Assembly: GCA_002633005.1 (NCBI GenBank)
Contig: NMRA01000087.1
Span: 885,990-945,989, forward strand
Origin: Phoronis australis
Lineage: Eukaryota > Phoronida > Phoronidae
Length of the DNA: 60,000 bases
Direction of reading: 5' to 3'
Made by a program: the position numbers and the translations under genes
Shown here: in pieces, positions 27,101-36,100 of the stretch
Position numbering within the stretch: the stretch's first letter is position 1
Layout of the letters: the number at the start of each line of letters is the position of its first letter
Notes under the pieces: model-generated
Told to the model about the DNA's origin: nothing
Databases searched by the model: none
The model's input: only the letters and a program-made list of their open reading frames with translations

Positions 27101-30100
27101 CATATATTCGAAATAATAAGACCAGAGAAATGTGACAATGGTTTTGCCAACCCTCCAAATTCTATTGAGGTGGGAAGCTCTCGTACTTTGAGGAAATCTC
27201 ACAACTCACGGAAAGATGTCAAATTCTCAATATTTTGATGAATGTAACTGCCGGGTTATAGAAGATGTGTGGCGACCGAAGGGACAGCACAAGTGCCTCA
27301 ATGGGTTACCGATTTCGTTGCTGCCTATCGATTTCTGAATTCAAAGGTTGGCAATAATTTACGTTTGTGTATGATCTTGAGGTAATAAAAAACTGCTAGT
27401 CAAATTTATTTTGTTTTTCGCTTATTGCATCTCAGTCAAACTGGCGTCAGCAGATACTAACGTCGTTGGCTGTTCTTTACTATTTCTTGCATCAGTCCCC
27501 ACGTATAAGCGTGACCGTCGTGTGAATTATCTTTTCCACATCCCCTTTTTCGCCATCCAGAATAATTTTGTTTATACATTGGCCAGTTTCAGCATGAACA
27601 AAAATTCTTACCATTCGAGTCTGAAATATCTACGACGTAGACTGACTGAAAATTGGCGATAGTGGGTAGGAGATGCACGCAGCTACCTACGGGCATGGGC
27701 TTAGGGAGCATCGAGCCGGGAAATATCGGAATAGACTTGACATTGCAGTTTTAGGGAACATTGGCAACGGAGGAATATCGTAAAGAACTGGGTCTTTCGT
27801 AACAACAGCTTAAAAGTACATAGTCACGCCCGTTTTTGTTACTTTGGGCTATTCTCTTTTGATGTGTGACTTTTTAGTCATTTTGGTGCACGTGCGCAAG
27901 TTCCCACACTTTGCAGTGCATGTTACCTTGACACCAACATGTGATTGACAGGTGACTCACACTGATTCCCGCCGCAATCTTTGGCCATAAAAACACTAGA
28001 TGCATATTGAAAGAGGCCGTTATATTACTTGACGGCATTTCCAAGTCACGATTGTCAGCCGACTGAGACATTGCGCGCAAACGGCGGGACCGAACAGTGC
28101 CGCAGTGCGATATTGCAAGTGATATAAATAGGATAATCTGGACATCTTGCATGAAAAATAAATGTTTTTCCACCACGAAGTTTGGTAAGGTGATCGTTTA
28201 AGAATGAATTGAAACATCGCTGTTTTGTGGCGTTTATCTCATATTTATGTCGTGGCTCGAAATTTTAATCTTGATTGACGAGTGGCTCACGGCCGCTTAA
28301 CCCCGATTCTTGTCTTAGGCCTAGTTCTTTGCCGAGCATGTTTGGCGCAACGGCAAGTGAGCAATGCCGGGCAGTCGAGATAAAATAGTTAGCTGCAGAA
28401 CCATACGCTGAAAATGTCATTGAGTCACGGAGTGTCGAAACATCCTAAACACAAAAAAACATCTGAATTACGTTTTTCAAACTTTTATTACAACTAATTT
28501 TAAAACTGCTCTCAGACGAACTTGGCAGCTCAGTACGAGACTGTAACCATAAATTTGATGTCTGCTGTGACCTCTGCAACACGTGAAGCTTGCACGCGCG
28601 CACTGTAACAAGGTCACATCTTGAAATAGTTGAAAACCAAGTAGAGGCTGCGTGGTCACTGGTCGTCTGTGCTCTAGAGGGCAAAGTAACAAGACTGCAG
28701 GATGCCACGGGGCTATTACTCAGCAGTTCTGTAAATTTAATAGTGAATAACTAATCTGAGGGCAAGAGAATCTTTGTTGGGATCATCCGCTGTTATGACA
28801 TTTTTCCCCGTCATGTGGCGACGTGACCGATAACGCTCTTGGAAAAGTGTTACGCGTTCCGAGTACGAGGTAAGATTAACCGCCCAGGGCGGTTGCCTGT
28901 CGTAATAAGCGCCCATGTTCGGTTAACCGCCCACCCTGGATTTCTTGAAATTTCACATTTAAGCGCCCCTGTCTGGTTAACCACCCACCCCTGATTTTTT
29001 GGGTTTGCCAATTTAACCGCCCAGGGCGTTAACCCGAACGTTTATGGTACATATATTTGAGAAAAAAAGAGTTAATTTGACAAATATGATTGACATAAAA
29101 AATACTTGAATTCCTCCTACAAAGAATCGAATCAAATTCCTAAAAATGTGTACTATCCTCCCACCCTAGCGCACTACCCATTTACTGTCAGTCCATTGCA
29201 TTCTGGGTCTGTAATTCTAATCTGAAGGTCCATTCTTCTCATCTGAAGGTCTGTCCTCGTCTGAAGATCCCTCCAAGATCCCTCCATCCATCCCATTTCC
29301 TTCCCATCCTTCCCATTTTAGCTCCCATCTGCAGTATCAACTTTATAGTGGATGAGGAAGCCCGAGACATTTGATCCTTCATAGTTTAGTTTTACCTTGT
29401 AAACATTAGATACTGATTGGCAGTATACTTTGTAACAAAATAATAACAAAGCTCAAATTTTCAATCATCAAAAGGTTTTCACAAAATGTGACTTGCTAAT
29501 AACAACAGGCACCCAACCAATTATTGTTGCACTCCTCAATTATCAGATAATCTCCTTCAAAAACAATTTTAAAATATGAAAATCAAGATAATTTCACAGC
29601 AAACGGAAGGCCCATAGACATCACAACCTGCATGCAATCTCCTCTTACCTGATACACACAATAACATTAGGAAATGTCAATTTATCACAGCCCAAAGATT
29701 ACCTAAAAGTCCATCAGTTGGAATACCAAGCACTGTATCAAAGTACAAAGACTCTTCAAATAATACCAGATTGTTTTCCATTCACAAACATCTGACATAA
29801 CTAGGTGGCCTGCTTAAGCAAAATCAATGCTGACAATGTCGTTGCAACATGTGCTTTCTACAACACTACTTTCCTGGCAAGCTAATCAAATGTGCTGAGT
29901 AAATTTTGAAAATTCTCAACATCAATTCCAGTCAGTTGAATCATAGTGAAAGTTTCATAAGAAGCAAGACACCCACGCTGAGAGACCGTAACAACTACCG
30001 GCAGCCAATTTCGCAAAGTTTTAATTCAATGTAGATTTCTTAAAAAAATGTTTTCATAATTTGTCGTGTTCAAATATTCAGGTACCTCCTGCAAAAATGT

Positions 30101-33100
30101 GAAGTTATGGTTTACTGAAAAGCCACATTGAAGTTGTTTTGAAAAACAATTCATATTGTTGTATATGATGTTAGTTTTATGTTTTAAGGGCTTTAGTTAT
30201 ATTTTACAGCTTACTTATTTTCTTATGTCAGCGTAAGTAAACGTTTCTGGATTCTGCATACCTCAAATACTTTCAGCGTTGAGGGTTCTACAGAAAAGTT
30301 ACACAGTTAATTTTTTATGCCCATCATGTTTCTATGAAGTTAGAAAAAATTGGGGGAAACCCAACATCCTTTTGAGCTGTTTTAGCTCAAACAGATTCTT
30401 GTATAAGAAAGTGTCATTTGACCTCTTCAAAAGTGTGCCATTTTTAAGATAACAATTACCTCGCTGCATTTCAGTAGATGGCGATAAATGTTGAGTTGAT
30501 GTGAATATTCTAAGGCAAGAAATATCTTCTTTCAGAAATTAAAAATTGCCTTCTGAACTACAACTGATGTCTACAATAGAGATTGACTATTGATTGGAAT
30601 GATGCGATTTTGAAATTTGATGTTATGTGGTATTATTAAATGCTAAAATAACAAAAACTCAACACCAAATCAACATTTTTCAAACTAAACAAACTGCTAT
30701 TTAAAAAAATCATATTCATATGTTTTGTAACTTTCTCAATGTACATATTAAACAACGGCGGGTTTTTGGCGCACTGTTTCGCACTCCTTAAATCAAGCTA
30801 TGGAAGACAATATTATAATCAAAAAGTACTGCATGACTGGGAGGAAATAAAATAGTGAGAGGAAATACAATATGTGATCAACAGATTGATAACTCCTCAT
30901 TAGATGCTGCTAATGATGAACTGATTACATAAGGAAATAGCAATAACATGTCAAATGGAGTCTTGATTTACAGACAATGTTCCAGGTCAGAAGATAATGC
31001 TAAAATTAACTTAAATATGAAAAATTAATCACACTTTGGAGCTGATGCAAATCGAAGGAAGATTGCACGGTCTAATACTAAAAACGACCAACCTTGGCAA
31101 AGTCTTACTAATGAAGGTTGATGGATCAATTTCAGAACTTTTTCACCCAAAATGCCGATTAACGAAACCACAACAATGGCACAATGTTGTGGATGCCATA
31201 GATGAATTTGTTTTAACTTCTGTTTTCAGAAAATATATACTTTCATGGGTTGACAGTCATTAGTTAATTAGATATTTTAGGATAAATATAGCATAGCAAT
31301 TAGGGGTACATGAAACCTTTAAAAGCAATAACAAGATTTTTTGACGTTGTGACAAATGTCAAGGCTGAAAATCCACCGTTCAAATTCAGTACCCACGACG
31401 ACCAACTTCATACACGCTCTAAACAAACTCCAAGCGTACCTGGTGACAACTCCAGACCAGAACCATGGGCCCTGGTATCTTCACTAGGATGGAGTTTATT
31501 CATTGCAAGTGTGGAGCTAAGGGTGTGGAATTTAAACTGTGACTTCCGTATTCGCTGGTCCAGGAACAAGTTTGGGATCAAACATAGAATTTAGAAATGT
31601 AGCCATGGAATCCTTCCACTCCCCCCATGGTAAAATAAATATTTTGCGGTCATTTTAACAATTTAATTGCCGGCTTTTGTTCACAAAAGTCTTCTAGGTA
31701 ATTCCCAGACATCCATGAATGGGTTCAGTAGGCCTGCTCAGAGAATCGCACTCGGAAATTGGACTGTGCTTGTAACATTGCTGACACTATTGAGATGCCA
31801 ACTCAGTATGTTTTTCTTTTAAGTCTTCCATTGAATTCTGCCCTATTTTGGTTGATCATTCATTGTGTGTTTATCCATGTTACCTTTGAACAACTTCGAT
31901 AAGGAAAACACGCAATGTAAGCTCGTGCTCGTAAAGAAGGTGTGTAGAAAGCAAGTCTTTCCATCCAAGTACGAGCGGTTGTACCTTCGTTTTGATGCAC
32001 ACTAATTTGAAAGTCACTTATCTCCAAATGGATTGTAACAGTGGCAACAATGCATGGAGCTCGTGAGATTTACACATGCACAACACTGTCACAAGCTAAA
32101 ACTGACAAATAGCCTGTGTTAACAGGAGAGTTGTCACCAGCAGACAATAAAAAATAGCTGCTTGAATGTTTGACAAAAATGGTATCCTGTAATGTAATAA
32201 ACTTGTGATTTCAAGCATTTGGCTAAACATAAAATTGCCTAACTTACTTTTGAAGGACACTGCTTCAAACTATCAGACATCAGTCATGACAGTTCAAAAC
32301 AATGGAAATTTAATAACAGGAATGTTGAAAATAACAGACCAGTGGGTATGGATAATGAATATGATAATCAGGTAATTCTCGACATTTAAACCTGTGTTCA
32401 CCTGCATATATTAGGAAAAAGCACATGATTATCTTAAAGATAATGTTCCAAGGTTAAAAATGCATGTGAATCTGAAACATTGTAGTTATTTAAAATTATT
32501 CTGATGATAAAACTCGGGATTAGATAAAAAGTTTAACTAAGCTCCCAACTGGAACTATTGAGCTCAAGGGATCAGAAACACCAGCCGTGTACAATGTCAT
32601 CGTGATCCAGAGATCCACAAGTATCTGCTGCTACCATACTGAATTCAAGATAATACATTTGAAAAGGAACACACAACCCAGAAACACATACCAATTTAAG
32701 GCCCAGAAAGAACAAGCTATCCACAACCGTACGAGATTATTAATGTACAGGCTTCTATTCACCTGCCAATACAGTAAAACCTGCACATTACACATGTGAC
32801 TTTTAACACCAGTCAGTAAACCTGGCATCCAGTTATTTAAAAAATCAACTATCCGCCTGTGACGTGGAGCAACATTCAAACGACGTTTGTACTTGCTATG
32901 AATATTACTAGTACGCAAAGACAATGACTGGCTTTAAAGAAGAAATGCAACACAAGGAGAAAAAAAACACTGTAATCAATCAAACGGATACACGCACTAC
33001 TATGAGATATTCAAATCAAACTATAATCCATTGAAACACAGGTGTGCAGCAATTAATAAACTAGTTCAGCACAGGTAGTAAACGGAAGGCTTAAGCACGC

Positions 33101-36100
33101 TGGTGTTACCAAAGTGCAACTGACACTAAACATTAAAACAACCAAATTCACTGCTTAGCCTGGTATGGAATGTTGAAACACAAAAAAATAATGAAATTTG
33201 TTCGAAATATTTTTCAGACGCTCTCTGCATTTATAAAATGCTTATAATTTCACAAATCAAACCAATACTGAAATTAACTTTTCATCTATATTTTTGTTAA
33301 GAAATTTGAAAAAATAATAAATTTCACCATTCCATCAAATTGTGTTCGAATTTGAAGAAGTTTTACTAGAATGCAAAAAGCTCTGGAAAAGAGTTTATTT
33401 GAATGTAAGCTCACAGTGACATACATGTGCAGTGAAGGGGGTACCAAATGTTTAAACTGAGTTATGTTCTCAAATTCAGCCTGGTCTTCTCCACTAAAGG
33501 TGATAAAGTAAATAATTGAGGCAGATTTCTGTCACATCAGCATTGGTTTCCAATAAAACCACTTGGGACAAAACAGCACATTTATCTATAACCCAAGTAT
33601 TATGGATGTACTTAGATAGGACCCCGTATACGAAGCGCACGAGTCTGCAAAGTCAACACTAGTTGAACCTAGGACAGTACTCTGTCTAATGCCAGTTATC
33701 TTGCCAGTTGGCAAGTTGAGATCACACCAAGTCTGTGTGAGATATTGTCATGTGTTACAAGGGAAGCATGTAATCTCCTCCACGTTCCAATCTTGACTCC
33801 TTGTTCAGGATTGAGTGAGCACCTTTAGTCATTCAAAGCGTTGCAAGATTTCAACATAGCGGTGGAGATGAATGCTGAGGTATTGAACACCTGGACTTCA
33901 AGCACAAGTGGTTAAAACATTCAAGTGTTTTTACAACACTCAAGCATTGCTGCACAAATTCCCTTACAGCATCAGCCCCAGTAAATAAGACAGTCCTTCT
34001 AGCATTTTCTGGTTCTGTTCTTAACTGTACATTCCTGGACATATACTTGCAGTATTCAGACAGTCACAATGGACACTTAGCCCATGAACACACTTACGCA
34101 GCTTGATGCTTTCCGACCTCATATTATAACGACAGTAAAAAGAGAATTCTTTGCTCTCACTCTCACTTCGGGGTGTTTACCAGCTCATGTTCAACACAAG
34201 TACATTCACAACAATTTTCGTTTCAAAAAGCTCTACCATTTCTGAGATACTTAACAATTTACTCAAGTCACACTTACCTGAGTGTAAAGTAACTAAATAT
34301 CACTCCAAAGATGAACACCCATACTACAAGTATCACTTGTAGATAGCTGTAAAAGAAACAGACAAAGTATTGACAAGTGTGACATACAACTTTGAGAAGT
34401 GGTTCCTTACAGCTGGTGGACACCACTTATCAAGATTTGACGTAAATCTTCCTTAAACAGCATTGCACATCAGTTGTGGGTAAAATTTTCCAAAAACAAG
34501 AAATGTTCTAGAAAATAATTTTTAATTAAAGACCCACTCAGTGCTATTTAGGTCAAGACAAAGTTCAAACTAGACTAAATCAAATGCTGGGAAATCTTGT
34601 GGTTGAAGAAGTCTACGACCTCTATGCTGTCCACCCTGTAACATGGTGGCCAGGGCCCTAGATGCCTTGATTTTGGGGCCAAGTGTCAGGTCCATTCTCC
34701 TATGAAATACACTTAAAACTCGCAAAAAAATCCCCTTATCAGGCCCAAAAATTCCGCTCCAATGATTATCTAAAATGGTTAGAATCGTTTCTGCATGGTG
34801 CTAGTTTTGGCTAGATGGGGCTTTGTCAATGAGAAATGGTGGCTCAGGGTGGATTTAATGGTGATGGAGGGAGGGATTTTCTCCTATATCAAAAAATTCC
34901 CCTTGCAGATGGCGCAAGCACCTTTCCCATCAGATGAGTGAGGACACTGGTGGCATATGAAGCTTTGGGTAATAATCACTTACTAAGGTTCAACATTTTG
35001 AGAACCAGTTTTCTCCACTGAATAAGACATCACACTGATTCTCGAAATCCAGAAAACCTTGTATTGCCCAGCTCTGTGTAACTTTAGCCAGATGCATCAA
35101 TTAGGCTCGGATTTGCTACTTTCTTTTGTGACTTCCTAGTTTATTTAATAAGCACATCCATCTCCATATTGGTTAATTAACAATCAGACAGGGATTTGCA
35201 TGTCACAATTAAAAAACTGACTATCTGCCAGAACAAGTAACGGTATTCACCAGTCATTTGATATTCACAAAAACGGGACCAATTCTACAGAGGTAGAATT
35301 TTGCAACATATAGTTATTATAAGATCTCAAGAGAGAACAAGCTAAAATCCAAATTAAAATTAAATTAAAATACTCTGATTAAGAGTCTCAGCAGACAAAA
35401 CTCAGCGAACACCGGATTACAGATATTATTCGAGCGAAGGAGTGAGAGTCCACATTACCATTATTGCACTCAAATGACCTTGGCCAGCTCGGGACAGATG
35501 ATCGACATAACAGACCAATAGGGAAAAACCCCATGCCAATTAATCTAGCTGGAAGGATCCCGTGAACAACCACTCCATTCTCCAAGTACATCGATAGTAG
35601 ATAATTATAATAGTAGATAATTATACACAAGCGTCTACATGGAGAGTCCACACCACAGACGCGCCTTAATAAACCACCAGTAGAATTATCAATAACTGAC
35701 TGAACAATCGAGATGCCAAGGGCACTCACTGTTTACTGTTACCATCCTAAAAAAAGTAATATACAAGAATCATTTAGCTATATCTAATACTACACATATA
35801 GATATCTTCCTAGCAACGTATTTAGTTTTTTTTTTGAAAATTCTCATAAATGATGTGATGTCTCCATGGCCATGCAAGTTATCATTGCTACAAATGTTCA
35901 AAAAGTTGCATAATCGGGGTGAAGTCACCTCTGACGAATGCAAATCTTCACCTAGTAGTCTAGGTCAGCATCACCTGGTGTTCTCAAAACAAATAGAACC
36001 TCCGTGTTTTGATCCATTCTCACTGCCAATTGTAGCAAACAGTTCAGTGACAAAGTCAATTAAAACCGATTCAGAATTTAGCCTCAAATCAAAAGCGGTT

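Larger units (their letters stand above)
26624..29047. mobile_element. 2.4-kb TIR DNA transposon with ~54-bp internal repeats (family G, element 1)
   Basis: The ends are inverted repeats of about 26 bp: left TACCGTAAACGTTCGGGTT, right the inverse of TACCATAAACGTTCGGGTT, with a TA on each side that could be the target duplication. Just inside both ends lie tandem ~54-bp units built from TTAACCGCCCA and TTAAGCGCCC boxes: left 26640-26870, right 28870-29030. These are in the same orientation at both ends. The 2-kb interior has no frame I recognise as a transposase, so it is probably non-autonomous. Confidence 0.75.
20286..34277. other. SNX14 intron 2 (14 kb), repeat-rich
   Basis: Holds a tRNA-like SINE head (23700), decayed open frames (24384-25123), a minisatellite (25420), the 2.4-kb TIR transposon (26624-29047) and a polypyrimidine tract (29218-29330). 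The stretches 20286-23690 and 29340-34277 show only AT-rich sequence and short open frames (for example 31036-31263 and 31310-31594, plus strand), with no recognisable domain. Confidence 0.5.

Noticed and set aside
31036-31594. Two adjacent plus-strand open frames of 75 and 94 codons.
   Set aside because: Neither has a known motif; the first lacks an ATG at its reported start, and no splice or poly(A) context supports a gene.
35388-35729. 113-codon minus-strand open frame.
   Set aside because: No recognisable motif; it contains a short AT tandem and lies in SNX14 intron 1.
35729-35745. A 17-base candidate SNX14 microexon between TTTTTTAG and GTGAGT.
   Set aside because: Exon 1 (38478-38566) joins exon 2 (34278-34346) directly in phase, so no extra exon is needed.
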